From Pseudopyrenochaeta lycopersici (lineage: Eukaryota > Ascomycota > Dothideomycetes > Pleosporales > Pseudopyrenochaetaceae), in contig NHZP01000041.1 in the NCBI GenBank assembly GCA_003313425.1, positions 372,001-436,000 on the forward strand: a stretch of 64,000 bases of DNA, given 5' to 3'. Below, piece after piece: positions 42,912 through 54,210 of this stretch (position 1 is the first letter of the stretch; each line of letters opens with the position of its first letter). A program made the position numbers and the translations under genes. The notes under the pieces are model-generated. The model was not told where the DNA came from. It worked only from the letters and a program-made list of their open reading frames with translations, and did no database searches.

Positions 42912-43068
42912 TGTCCGATTCACGTTTTTGCATTCTTTGAAGGACACTATTCTCGAACTGGCATTAGGAGTACTTTCTTAGCATGGAGCACAGTGCATAG
43001 TTGATGAGCAAGTACGATTGTACCTCAATTTTGGGATTTAATTTCTGTACTCTAGAGTTTGAAAACCT

Positions 43069-43926
43069 TTATTCGTCTGCTAGAAAGAGCTCGAGATGCT
43101 TTGCGTAGAGCTCCGGCACTTGAAACAGGTGCCCGTGGCCCGCATCAGGATAGAGAATTAAATGCGCATTTGGGATCTCTTGCTGTAACACAAAGCTGTT
43201 CGGAGTGGGCGACATGATATCGGTATGACCATTCGTGACCAAGGTTGGGGCTTTGATGTCTTTGAGACGGTCAAAGTTGGAATCATCCACAGTGAAGGAA
43301 AAAATAGCAGCCAATTGCGATCTCACTCCAACCCCAGTAAGATAGGCCTTCCGCTCTTCTCCCTCCTTCTTCCGCTCATGGATTCTTTTCCACCATTCGT
43401 TTCCAAGCGCCCGGCTAGACTCTGATGGGTGATAAAAGAGGTGCAGCATGTCTTCTTTGGTTGGGGGTTGGTCATTGTTCGCACCAGCGCTTTCAAGCAC
43501 TTCTCGTTGGGGCAGAACAACCGCCTCCCCAATTGCAGACTGTGTCCCAGCCAAAATTAGCTTATGTACCAGGTCAGGGTAGTCCCAGGCTAAGCTCTGC
43601 ACGATACCGCCACCCATGGAGAAGCCGATAACGTCAACCACGCTGACGTTGATGGCCGCAAGGAATTTGGCAGCAATGGATGTCATTGTTTTGATAGAGT
43701 CAGGAACAGTTCCTTCGCTATGGCCGATTCCGAAGCTATCATACACGATAACCTCCCGGTTCTTGGCAATGGAGTTGAAGAGGAGTGGGTCAAGAGTATC
43801 CATTGAGCCCCTGAGATGGTTGACGTAAAGTAGCGGGTATTTGCTTGGCGTTCCAAAACGCCGGTAGGCGACCTTTACGCCATCGACGGTTGTAAACTTG
43901 GTTTCGACTGTTTGGAGGGTCGCCAT
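43069..43926 (-). CDS. Alpha/beta hydrolase, intracellular
   Basis: A single-exon gene for a 285-residue alpha/beta hydrolase without a signal peptide. The start MATLQTVETKFTTVDGVKVA is placed on the only upstream ATG. The nucleophile elbow is GFSMGGG (Ser 103), the acid is probably Asp 236 in GHTDIMSP, and the base His is in GHGHLFQ (264/266). A cap-domain insertion follows the elbow. The reading frame is intact. It is a paralogue of the secreted hydrolases in the inverted-repeat arms. It is divergently arranged with the dehydrogenase at 44933 and shares a 1-kb upstream region, so joint regulation is possible but unproven. The substrate is unknown. Confidence 0.9.
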   Translation of the reverse strand: MATLQTVETKFTTVDGVKVAYRRFGTPSKYPLLYVNHLRGSMDTLDPLLFNSIAKNREVIVYDSFGIGHSEGTVPDSIKTMTSIAAKFLAAINVSVVDVIGFSMGGGIVQSLAWDYPDLVHKLILAGTQSAIGEAVVLPQREVLESAGANNDQPPTKEDMLHLFYHPSESSRALGNEWWKRIHERKKEGEERKAYLTGVGVRSQLAAIFSFTVDDSNFDRLKDIKAPTLVTNGHTDIMSPTPNSFVLQQEIPNAHLILYPDAGHGHLFQVPELYAKHLELFLADE

Positions 43927-44932
43927 TATATGTTGTTTGAGTGATCGCTTTCAGACGATTCTAGAGTGATTGTTGGGGTATTGTGGAAATTTCGCTCTTT
44001 GGTGAAAGGACCCCTGATCTTCAGGAGATCTTCGTATAGTCCCTATGAGCATATTTCGTTGCTGGGGCGGAATCTGGCATTAAATACCAGAAATCCCTTA
44101 GCGAACTGCATGCAAGGTGTTTGACTTCGCTGTCGTTGCCTCCAGCAACGGACCACGAACGTCCGCGGACGAGATGAATAATCGAGTGTCACAAGATCAG
44201 GGATTGTTAAGTAATCATGCGCTCCGAGGTATTTCGTCGAGGAAGAAATAAACTAATACCGCGCCAAGGTGCTAGACTCTTTTAGCTTCAGCCAGTCGGA
44301 TAGCATCAACAAGATCTCTTGGAGAAACCATGAGATGCACGTTTGGACACTAGACTTTTAGCGGTGACTATTGTTGCACTACGTAGAGTTCACTCCGCAT
44401 ACCCCTCCTTGAACGTATGTCCAGATTATGCCACTCTCGGACCTCGATTGATTCACGGGATCTTTAGACTGGCCGAGTGTTTTGGTCCGAATTCATGTCG
44501 CCACATCGTTTCATGGTTGCAAGAGCCGAGTAGGTCCAAGGTCATACCTCGGTCATCAGGTGTTTAATGCTTATAAAGTCTTCTAAATGCCGACAGAGCA
44601 TAGAAAACTGTCGCAGGCCAGATCCACCTGGTGGAAGCTCATTGGCTCAGGAATCAATCGTCACATGATAGCTGTCGCGAGGGACATAAAAGCACCTCTC
44701 CTCACTATAGCACATACGGAGGATCTCACATCGACATACATACAATACACACACAGTTACAACGCATTCTTCTCATTTTCTTCACCCATTTTCACTGTTC
44801 GTTTTAACACCCACGTCCAGTGCGACAAAAACATTCATTACGGGTCTTGCTTTCTATCAAGGCAGGATATTCCTGCGGCTACTTGCTGCTATTAATCTGT
44901 CATTCTCCGAAATTTGGCCAAGAATCTCAAGA
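43927..44932. promoter_or_regulatory. Divergent intergenic region between hydrolase and dehydrogenase
   Basis: About 1 kb separates the two divergent start codons. ACATAAAAGC at 44684-44693 may be a TATA-like element for the dehydrogenase, 240 bp before its ATG. The stretch 44720-44826 ends CCAGTGCGACA like the LTR at 3500-3702 and may hold a fragment of that family. Short open frames (44343-44567, 44587-44895) look spurious. Confidence 0.4.
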
Positions 44933-45919
44933 ATGGCGTCTACAATGAAGGCATATCAGTTCGAATCTCCCTCTACGGGGCTGGTCTATAAGGAGATTCC
45001 GATCCCAGTGCCCGAGCGTAACCAGGTCCTTATCAAGATTAAGGCTACCGGGCTTTGCCATACCGACATCAATATCATAACTGGAAAAGACGACACTTTC
45101 TTCTGGAAACGCCCTATCGTCTTGGGTCATGAAATTGCCGGAGAAATTGTTGAGATCGGCACAGACGTTACCAGATTCAAGGTTGGGGACCGGGTCGTTT
45201 CGGTGATCACCACGAAGCATCCTATCTCGTTTGGGGATTTGACCACAAGTCCTGGTATTGGAAAAGACGGCGGCTTCGCTCAGTACGTAACACTATTCGA
45301 GGCCAAGGTACTTCGAATTCCGGAAGGCGTCACATTTGGCCAAGCGGCCGTCGCCACTGACGCTGTTGCTACCGCATTTCATTCTGTCGTTGTCGATGGA
45401 CAGGTCTCTGCGGGCTCCAAAGTCGCCATCATCGGACTAGGGGGTTTGGGCCTCTCAGCTGCCCAGATCGCGTCACGATACGGAGCAAAAGTTTACGGAA
45501 TCGAGCTCGACTCACGAAAATATGCACGAGCGGCCCAGGTTGGAGTTTACGCATGTGCCAAGAGCTTCGACAAATTTTCGGGATCACGGTTTGACGTCGT
45601 TCTGGATTTTGCCGGTACGGGTGCTACCACAGTGGCAGCCACGAAGGCCGTTAAGGCTGGTGGGAGAGTTGTCCTTATTGGTCTCGCAAAAAGGACAGCT
45701 CGCATCGATACGTATGATCTGATCGCACTCGGCGTCACCCTCAAAGCTTCAGGGGGTTCATCTGTCGCAGAGGTTGAGAAGTGTTTACAAATGATTGCGG
45801 ACAAGGAGATCGACCCACTTCTTGAAGAGATTAGTTTTAGTCAAATAAGAGAAGGGTTTGATAAGCTCTCTAGCGGTAACATTATTGGGCGTCTATTTGC
45901 AGACCCGTCTAAAGTTTAG
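44933..45919 (+). CDS. Zinc-type alcohol dehydrogenase (MDR family)
   Basis: A single-exon 328-residue medium-chain dehydrogenase/reductase with the GroES-like and Rossmann domains in order. Catalytic zinc ligands are visible as GLCHTD (Cys 42) and GHE (His 66, Glu 67). The dinucleotide-binding loop is GLGGLGLSA (168-176). The four-cysteine lobe that binds the structural zinc in classical ADHs is absent between residues 90 and 120, so this belongs to a subgroup without structural zinc. It probably oxidises an alcohol or reduces an aldehyde with NAD(P)H in the cytosol. The reading frame is intact. It lies between a hydrolase and a PDR transporter, which suggests metabolism and export of a shared compound. 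Confidence 0.92.
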   Translation: MASTMKAYQFESPSTGLVYKEIPIPVPERNQVLIKIKATGLCHTDINIITGKDDTFFWKRPIVLGHEIAGEIVEIGTDVTRFKVGDRVVSVITTKHPISFGDLTTSPGIGKDGGFAQYVTLFEAKVLRIPEGVTFGQAAVATDAVATAFHSVVVDGQVSAGSKVAIIGLGGLGLSAAQIASRYGAKVYGIELDSRKYARAAQVGVYACAKSFDKFSGSRFDVVLDFAGTGATTVAATKAVKAGGRVVLIGLAKRTARIDTYDLIALGVTLKASGGSSVAEVEKCLQMIADKEIDPLLEEISFSQIREGFDKLSSGNIIGRLFADPSKV

Positions 45920-46274
45920 TAATAGAAGTAATTACATAAGGTATCTGTTACGACTTGCGTCAACACCCAGCCGCTAGGCCTAACAAGACTACCTGTAGAA
46001 CCCCACGCCTGACCTATCACTAACGTACTTCACAAGCGAGTGGGCCACTTATTGCTAAGCAAAAATATCTAACTTTAAAGCTAGATATCTCTAGCAATTT
46101 AAGAGCTATTATTACAATTTTAAAAGCATTTTAAAGGCCTTAACTAGCTTTTTAAATGCGCCATAATCTATACTAGTTGCTTCTATAATTCTAAAACTAT
46201 TAAGCTTTAAAGCTAATAGAGCTCGCTTAGCTTCCAACCCCTACTTCTAGTAACTTAAGCTTAAGAAGTAAAGT
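45920..46274. other. AT-rich intergenic with an orphan pogo-like end
   Basis: At 46021 a TA is followed by ACGTACTTCACAAGCGAGTG, similar to the ACGTcaAcCACAAGCGAG end of the element at 4054. The AT-rich inner part resembles MITE interiors (TTTAAAGC and TTAAGC runs). No right end was found. Confidence 0.45.
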
Positions 46275-46490
46275 TGTCAGATTCAAGGACTATTTGGCTT
46301 GATCTTTGATGAATTTTTGATGATGAACGTGATTGATTGATTTTGTTCCCTATTTTCTCCTTTTATGGAGTGTTTGTGTGCCAAGTGGTTACACCAGAGC
46401 TTTGTACTACAATACAGTATCGCGTACCTTCGCTACTGTGCTGTAGATCTAACAGCATACTCTTTCTGGGCACGCACATTGTATCTGACA
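46275..46490. mobile_element. Solo LTR (TGTCAGATA family)
   Basis: It starts TGTCAGATTCAAGG and ends TTGTATCTGACA. The shared core CCAAGTGGTTACACC..GAGCTTTGTACTACAA matches the LTRs at 31097 and 52411. Flanks AAAGT and AGAGG do not match, so it is old or recombined. Confidence 0.78.
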
Positions 46491-46659
46491 AGAGGCTTGG
46501 GAGGAGATGAGATGGAATCAGTCTCAAAGTCGTCAAATTTAGCGCTATCAAGCCCAGACAATTCTGTCTGGCTGTCGGAGGCAAGAGAAGCGGTGTCGGC
46601 AATGAATAGAGTATTTGGTGCAGCCATAATATGGCGTTGATAGATAATCCTGTTGTATA

Positions 46660-46885
46660 TGTTTGTAGGGTTGTACGTATTGGTATGAGTACTCTAAGAA
46701 TGTGGCGCATGTGATGCAATTCTCAATAGACTTGGAATTATCTTTATTTTGAGTAATCTCTGTCTCTTCTACAGAGCGCACCTTACTCTTTTATATCTTC
46801 GACCTCAACTTCAGCTCTTCGGTCTGGCCGACGGTCAATCCGATATTCTCGGTCTCACCGAAGGTCTGGAACTTCGGTCTCTCCT
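46660..46885 (-). mobile_element. Truncated LTR (TGTTGACAGG family)
   Basis: ATGAGTACTC, GATGCAATTCTCAATAGACT and the GGTCTGGCCGACGGTCAATC block match the solo LTR at 42671. The copy stops at CTTCGGTCTCTCC, so its last 40 bp are missing. It lies only 280 bp from the 3' end of the ABC transporter gene. Confidence 0.75.
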
Positions 46886-47167
46886 AAGGTGGCATCCTCT
46901 GAACGAGATCGTGAGCAAAATTCTCAGATTTTCAGACTAAAAATGTCCCGTGAAATATTCAAATATTCGAATATCGATAGTTACTCTAGAATATATATAT
47001 CCGCTGCTAACTAAGCTCATACTACAATATACTCATTTACTACTTTCGAGTTGTTTCCATCAGCTAATACAACGCATGGTAAAATCATGTTTGTGAATGG
47101 ATATAAGATCACAAAATACATACTAAGATCTATGTAAGATGGTTCCCTAACGGCCTTCCAACTAATA
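46886..47167. other. 3' flank of the ABC transporter gene
   Basis: AT-rich, with no gene. It must contain the transporter's polyadenylation region. Confidence 0.4.
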
Positions 47168-50100
47168 TTATACTTTAGCTACTCTTACTCTAGACTTTTT
47201 TGGCATACGAACTAGCCAATATATGGCTAGTGCTGCAACAGTATTAAACACGATATAAACCCATATAAACCCAAAGTTCCTCCAAGCATCGTGATAATAG
47301 ATCGAGAGGTTCGCTAGATACGAATCTGTAGACTTGCTCGGACAGAATTGACAATTAGCTGTAGCGCTCGTGTCAAGAACATAGCCTTCACTAGCCTCAA
47401 CAAAAGCACCTAGATACTCCCCGCACGTCGACCCAGAAGGAGGCTGCATAACCAAATATTCGTTGGTGGAGCAGACAATCTTGGAATGAGCCACAGATGT
47501 CGATAACATACCAGAAACCAGGTAGGTAAATGGAGATACGCGATACATAAAGATCCAAAAGCCTGGCAGCGAGTCTTTTGTTGCCAATACACCGCAGAAG
47601 ATAAGGGAAAGCGAAAATAGAAGATTGGCCAGGTTGGCTCCCTCTGCTGCTTGCTCAATGCCGGCGATTATCATAGATGAGAATGTTGAAGTGAAAATGA
47701 GGTAAGACAACATGAAAAGAAACATGAGTCCACCCCTTTCAGTACTCGAGTCGGTTTCTTTGGCATTCCTATCCATACCCACGGCATAATACCAGGCTAG
47801 GAACATGAAGACTGACATTAATACGTTCCAGGGTACTTCGACGATGATGTTCGAAGTAATGAATGCTTTCCAGGAATATGTTCTAGAGGGTCTCTCGCGG
47901 GCTTCGTACAAGGATCGCTGGATAACAAAATTTGGCATGATTTGTTGTGCCATCTGCCCAAATAGGGTAAAAAGCATGAAAAGTGAGAATGTTTGGTTCT
48001 GGAGGCCTTGGAGGGAGTTCTTGGCTTTAAAAAACGAAAACCCAATGAACATAGCCTGCAATACACTATTAGTAAATTAATCTCCATCTAAGAGAAGAAA
48101 GGGACTTTACCGAGAGAATGCACAACGCAGCCTTGGAATATATGTAAGAGGGCGTGCGCCAGTATTGCTGGAAAACCCTCTTGGTGACTTCCCACAACTG
48201 AGCGCTGAACGGAGCTGCAAATTCTCTGAAGCTTGCCTGGCTGATTCCCTGTTGTAAAGAGAGATTGGCGGAAGCATTTGGAAGCTCTGCTTTCATTCTA
48301 GCAAGCTCCTTTTTAGTGTCTGCATACTCAGCACTGTTTCGCCAAGCACTGTGCCAATCGATGTCTGTGACAGACCCAGGAGCGGCGCCAATAATTTCCA
48401 ACATCCACTCCGCTGGATTCTTCGTTGAGGGACATGGAGGAGCACCATTTCGCTCAAAATAAGCTTGCAAGATCTTCGAGCTTTTGCCAATCTCTCCAAA
48501 ATAAACAGTCTTCCCGCCCTTAGCAAGGAATAGCAACCGGTCAAATCGCTGGAAGAGCATAGCTGACGGTTGATGAATAGTGCACAAAATTGCTTGGCCG
48601 TTGTTCTTGAGTTTTTCCATTAAGTCGCAGATTATCCAGGAGGTTTGACTGTCAAGGCCTGAGGTAGGTTCGTCAAGGAACAGAAGAAGTTGTGGTCTGG
48701 CGGCTAGCTCTACCCCGATTGTTAAACGCTTTCGTTGTTCAACGTTTAGGCCTTCGCCCGGGATTCCAACTACGGCCTCTGCATAAAGTTGCATGTCCAA
48801 GAGTTCGATTACTTCATCAACGTAACGGAGCTTTTCCTCACGTGATACCTCGGCAGGTTGCCTTAGGAGGGCGCTAAATGTAAGTGCCTCTCTGACAGTG
48901 GAGGTTGAAAGATGCAGATCTTGTTGTTGGACATATCCTGTCTTCCGCTGGAATGAGTGGTCTCGCTGCCTGCCGTCGACAAATATTCCGCCAGAGATGA
49001 CACCTATAGTTGCTCGGCTGGCTAGTACATCCAGGAGAGTCGTCTTTCCGGCACCGGAGACACCCTAGATTTTATCAGTAAGTTTGTTTTATTTTCGATT
49101 AGAACCCGATTCCTACCATAAGTGCAGTAAGTGTTCCAGGTCTTACCCATCCATCAACATTGTCGAGAATTCTTCGTTCTTCTTTCTTGATTTTGATATC
49201 ATAACACACGTCTTCCCAATGAAAAATTGCAGTTTGGTTTTCAATCTTGAATGACGAAGTAACTTGGTTTCCGTGGGGCTGAAAATCTGTTGGTGTGGCC
49301 TCATCGTCGGCTTTATTCCATGGTACAGTTTCTGTAGAAGCATTCCGACGAAAAAGCAGAACTTCTCCTTTAGATTTCTTCTCCGTGATGTACTCCGTTG
49401 CTGTGATGTAGGTCACACAAAATCCGACCGTGAATGCTATAATTATACCAATGTTGCTATAGATACTGTATCAGAGACGTCAACCATGACAGAGAACGAG
49501 AAGTACGTACCGCCACTTGTGAGAATGGTAATATTCAAAGGCAGACACAATATAATCATCTCCATCCACCTGTCCTAGCCCGGGTCGAGAGCCTACAGCA
49601 GAGCAAACTCTCTGTTGGCCCGTAACTGTGTCGTAGATACCACCAAAGGGAACGTAAGTTGAACAATCAAACTTTCGGTGGCTAAATTCATTGACCATGA
49701 GGCTTTCAAATGCGTATGAAAGCGGATCAAGATAAAAAATCCATTTCGACCATCCAAGGAGATATGGTTTAGGTATGGCAAATCCAGAGTACATCAAGAG
49801 AGACGTAATGACGAGAGATCCAGGAGCTAATGCCTGAGCCAGAGTACGGGAGCTAGCGGCGATGGTCCTAAATACCATAGACATCACCATAGTTATGAGG
49901 AATGTAGTGAAGATAAAGAAGAAGAAAGAACCGGCTTCTCGTTTTAAGTTCGTCATGAAGTATAACGGAACGTTAAAAGTGAAGGCATTGAGAATCTTGT
50001 AAGGCATGTCAGTTAACATCGAGGCAAATGCCTCTGCCGAGGGATGGTATAACGCGTATCGGGAATGTTTTTCCACAATACCTCGTTGGGCATATAGAGT

Positions 50101-51929
50101 GAGGATCTAAAAAACGTTATTTGAACCGCAGCGAAACCATAAGCTTAACTCACTTCAAGAGAACTAGCGATGGAGTTAATCAGTACTGCAAAGAATAGCA
50201 GTGATCCTCGTGAGAAGAAGCTGGACGTATCGTTTGACAGGTTGTAAAAGACGCTCCCAACAACTACAGACATGATAAAGTTGCTGGTCAACTGGGTAAT
50301 GGTTAAGCTGGGATCTCCCTTCAGTCGTTGGATCCCCCGCCATAAACAAAGATTGATCTGCTGAAAAAAATCCAAAGTGTACGGTGATTTGGTGCGTCTG
50401 AACATGTTAGTATGACTTTTTCCTGCGGACAAGTTGGCGTAAACGATACGTACTGTCTTTTCGATTTTTCCGCCTTTCGCGATAGTGTGAAATTCTCAAA
50501 ATGTTCGCCACCAATAGGATATGTGCGATTGTACTCTTCTATCTCTTTCAGAAGGTGCGATCTCTCAGCACTTGATTTCCATATAGTGGCGAATTCCACT
50601 GCGGTTCTAGGGACCTTGCCCTCCCAGCCAGGTCGAACAATTGTCTCTTGGGGACTCGTCATCGATGTAAGGAAATCTCCGTCAGTTTGCTGGTCAGGAC
50701 ACTGAAAGCCCAGATTTTCGAAGTACTTCTTCGCATTCTTGACGCTCCCAAAATAGATCTGATATCCATCATACAACAATGTGACCTTGTCGAACATCTC
50801 GTATGCAGCTTGGGGGGCTTGGTAGATTGCGACACAAGCAGTCGCTCCCATAAGCTCTGTTGATTGGCGAAGTGTCTTGCAAAACTCGACTGCATTTGCC
50901 GAGTCAAGACCACGGGTGCTGTTGTCCCAGCATTGAAGAGGTGCGCCGCTCAGGGTAGCTTCAGCAATGCTGACTCTCTTTCGTTCTCCACCGCTCACTC
51001 CACGGACGAAATCATCTCCAACCCGGGTGTTGACTGTGTGTCGAATGCCAAACATAGCCATCATCACGTCTCTCATATGGGTCGCATATGTCCATTTGTC
51101 CACACCACCTGGGAGCTTACGTGGTGCTCGTGCCATTGCTGCAAATAGTAGGGTATCGCCAACGCTAAGCATAGGGAAATGAACGTCCACTTCCGCAGTA
51201 TAGATGGCTTCGCCTCGAAATTGGGACTTCATGTCTTGAGCGCTGATGCCTACACGAAGTCAGCATCAGCGTTCCAGAATGATCTGCTAAGAAACATATC
51301 CTTGGTAATGTACCTTGGTAATTCAATTCTGAGCCCTCAGCGACGTAAATTCCGTGAGTTTCACCAGCAATAGTTTTGAGCAGAGTCGAACATCCAGAGC
51401 CGGGCGGTCCTAGAACAACAGCCATTTCGCCACTCTTTACAAGACCATCAAACTGTTTCAGAATCTCGATCTTCCGTGGGGTACTAGTTCGCATGATTTT
51501 TCGCACTAGCCCGGCAAGCCCCAACCATACATTACCAACGCTCTTCTGATAATCAGTAGGGTTTCCGAAGCCATGAACGTTCAGATTACGGAATGCAATT
51601 CCAGCCGTTCGTTTGGAAGGTTCCTCTCCCTCTCTAGATTTAAGATGGATGAGTGCTTCTGCCCATGCTCGAGGGCTGAAGGTTTCGGAGTTCGGGTCAA
51701 GTGTAGAGTCAGCCTCTGCATTGAACGGGTTTTGATGAGAATCAGCGGGGAAGCCCAGTCTCTCTGTCAACTTCCTTGCAAGCTCCGTGATTTCTGTATC
51801 AAGTTTAGAAAGATCGTTGGATAAGTATTCAAAGTCAATCTCACCGCCCTCAGCCGCTTCGTAAGGTGGATTGGAGATCATCGGGGTGTGCAGCGTAATG
51901 GAATCTTCTGAACTGCTCTTTTCGTCCAT
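47168..51929 (-). CDS. PDR-type ABC-G transporter, seven exons
   Basis: A full-size pleiotropic drug resistance transporter in the (NBD-TMD)2 order. Exons on the minus strand are 51314-51929, 50454-51249, 50154-50397, 49511-50106, 49117-49456, 48111-49064 and 47168-48055, with introns of 47-64 bp. The total is 4434 nt, 1477 residues, and all joins are in phase. NBD1 has the asymmetric Walker [13 protein letters not shown], signature [13 protein letters not shown] and degenerate Walker [18 protein letters not shown]2 has [33 protein letters not shown] and [15 protein letters not shown]. These asymmetries are diagnostic of fungal PDR pumps. Two six-helix membrane blocks follow the NBDs. It exports hydrophobic toxins or metabolites across the plasma membrane. 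No stop or frameshift is seen, although it lies among solo LTRs. Confidence 0.95.
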
Positions 51930-52410
51930 ATCTGCTAGTTCACAGATCTTCTATCGTCGGTTCTGATGACAAAAATTGCTCTCGCTGCTAATTCTAACAA
52001 GGGTGAAGTAGAAATTCAATCAACCGTAGTGGCAATGAAATCAAGATAGGCAATAAGGACCGGAAGGTTGGAAAATGAGTTGCGAGGTAAACGTTTCATT
52101 ATGCACAGAGTCTTAAAATTATTTAATGTGATTACCAGAATACAGCTATTCAAGATCTGACAGCTATCCTTATCGACGAATCGTGTACGGACGAAAAGCA
52201 CGGCCAAGGAGTCTTACATAAAACATTACCTGAGCATTGAAATCAGACTATCTGCTACTAGTGAATGGCTTATCAATTCTCCCACCATTTAGGTAGTATT
52301 TTCGGGGGAAACATTGCGCCGTCACCGAGACGTCCAAAATTGTTTAGTGATCTTTAATTTCTATTCTAAGGCAAATCTCAATTATCAGAGCAGCGAGAGC
52401 TTTAAACAAT
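51930..52410. other. Upstream region of the ABC transporter
   Basis: Nothing coding is recognised. It carries the promoter of the transporter. A solo LTR begins 482 bp before the start codon. Confidence 0.45.
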
Positions 52411-52659
52411 TGTCAGATAAAATGCGTTACCTGGTGCGATAGGATTATAATTGAACGAGATGATCGATTGGGTGGTCAAAAATATGATTATTGTACGTCG
52501 TTCTTTGTTCCTTGCTATTTTTGTCCTTTTTATGTAGTGTGTGTGTGTGCCAAGTAGTTACACCCGAGCTTTGTACTGCAATGCAGTATCGCGTATCCTC
52601 GCTGCTGTGCTGTAGATCTAACAGCATGCTCTTTCCGGGCACGCACCTTGTATCTGACA
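52411..52659. mobile_element. Solo LTR with 5-bp target duplication, upstream of the ABC gene
   Basis: The 249-bp LTR starts TGTCAGATAAAATG and ends CCTTGTATCTGACA. It is flanked by ACAAT (52406-52410 and 52660-52664). It is the most complete member of the family with copies at 31097 and 46275. Its position 0.5 kb upstream of the PDR transporter could affect expression. Confidence 0.93.
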
Positions 52660-53504
52660 ACAATACGGGTAAGATTTTAACCACAGCCCTCCTAAATAAA
52701 ACGATACACGTGCGCTGTTTCCTTAACAGAAGTAAAAGTGGCTTATTGTGCTAGCCTTCATGAGGAGGCTACACAAATGCGAAGCGCATGTCAAAGATTG
52801 AGCGACGCAGGTAGTAATCACGTGATCGCGGAACCTGTATTAGGTCTAGCGATCCTCAGCCCTAATAAGATAACTGTTACACCTCTACCTAGCTTGACAG
52901 CACAGTGATGGTACCAGTAGGTTCCAAGCTCTCATCTACACTTGAATTGCCCATTTTGGTCCTAGACGTGGGCTTGCACAATCATGTAGATCTTATCTTC
53001 TTAGCGTACCAAGGTTGATGGCGCAACGATCGGGACGGCGTAACAAGCTAGACGGCATAACGGTCGGGACGGCGTAACATCAAGATAGCGTAATAATCAC
53101 CCCAAGTCGCAACATGATTTAAAATCAGTTATGCTCAGATGCACAGCGTCTCTCCAGACAAGAGCGCGAGTCGTGGCACAAAGGGCCGACCACAAGGTTA
53201 ACTTTTTTTGAAGGATTTGCGACTGGGTATTAACGACACAAAGGGAAGCATTGGCAGCGCTGACGCCGACGATGTGACGGTGCAAGAGCACGAACGAGGT
53301 CGAATGCGACTTGGGTAAAGTGATTGTTTACAAGGAGAGAAAGAGATTCGTAAGGAAAGCTCTGACTTAAGCTATTTTCGCAATATTCATAAAGTGGGGA
53401 CTATTCATAAAGTATGAAAGTCACCTGGTCGTTCCCTCACAGGAGGTTAGGTACTAGCATAGTTGTTAGGTCCTGAACCCGCGACCATCCTTCGTGTCCT
53501 TGTA
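52660..53504. other. Intergenic with short CGGGACGGCGTAAC repeats
   Basis: No gene is seen. Between about 53025 and 53095 there are three diverged copies of a unit like CGATCGGGACGGCGTAACA. The remainder is unremarkable. Confidence 0.4.
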
Positions 53505-53928
53505 ACGTGTTTTACCAGTCACCTGCGAATACCAGTCAACCGCGAACGCGAAAAACCACCAAAATCCAGAAAAGCGAACCCTTGTAATCTTCATAACTAC
53601 CTAGTATTATATCTTAAAACTTAAAATCTAACCTTCTATATGTATTTTAAGCTTTATTTTAAGTTTTTAAAGGATTTTTTATAGTAAGTCTTACAACAGA
53701 GTAAAATAGCACAAAATTTAACACTAAAACTTAATATCTAGATAGTAGTAAAAGCTGTAAGCCTAAGGATTTAAAAAGAGCTATTAAATAAGTGTAAAAC
53801 GCTAGATATCAAGTTTTAAGATATACTACTAAGTAGCTGTTGAGATTGCATGGGTTGGTTTTCCTGATTTTTGGTGGGTTTTCGCGTTCGCGGTTGACTG
53901 GTATTCGCAGGTGACCGGTGGAACACGT
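53505..53928. mobile_element. MITE with ACGTGTTTTACCAG terminal repeats
   Basis: The 424-bp element has inverted ends of about 55 bp (ACGTGTTTTACCAGTCACCT at the left, its near complement at the right) next to TA (53503-53504 and 53929-53930). The interior is AT-rich and itself inverted (AACTTAATATCTAG, CTAGATATCAAGTTTTAAG), with no coding capacity. The ends match those of Fot1-like elements, so it is probably mobilised by such a transposase. Confidence 0.88.
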
Positions 53929-53930
53929 TA

Positions 53931-54210
53931 CCTATTTTCATTGATTATTAACTTGGGTTCATACAAACTAATAGTGAAAGACAAGATAGTTTTGGGTTTT
54001 ATGTAAATTAGCAGAATTAGTGCATTGTACGCACGGACGCGGTAATCCATACGGCAGCGGATCAGTTCTTGTTCGTTAACACCTCGTTTAGCGTAAAAAT
54101 ACCGGTGAGGACGGGCAAATTGATGTCCCGTCTGGTGTCACTTCTGAATTGTCTAACCCAAAGGGGTTGGTCCAATGGCTTAACCCATTGTTTAGAGTTG
54201 CAGTAATGTA
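53931..54210. other. Short spacer between MITE and hAT
   Basis: Nothing is recognised apart from the target duplication of the hAT at its right edge. Confidence 0.4.

Noticed and set aside
53025..53095. CGGGACGGCGTAAC repeats might be a CRISPR-like array.
   Set aside because: There are only about three diverged short units with no regular spacers, in a eukaryotic context.
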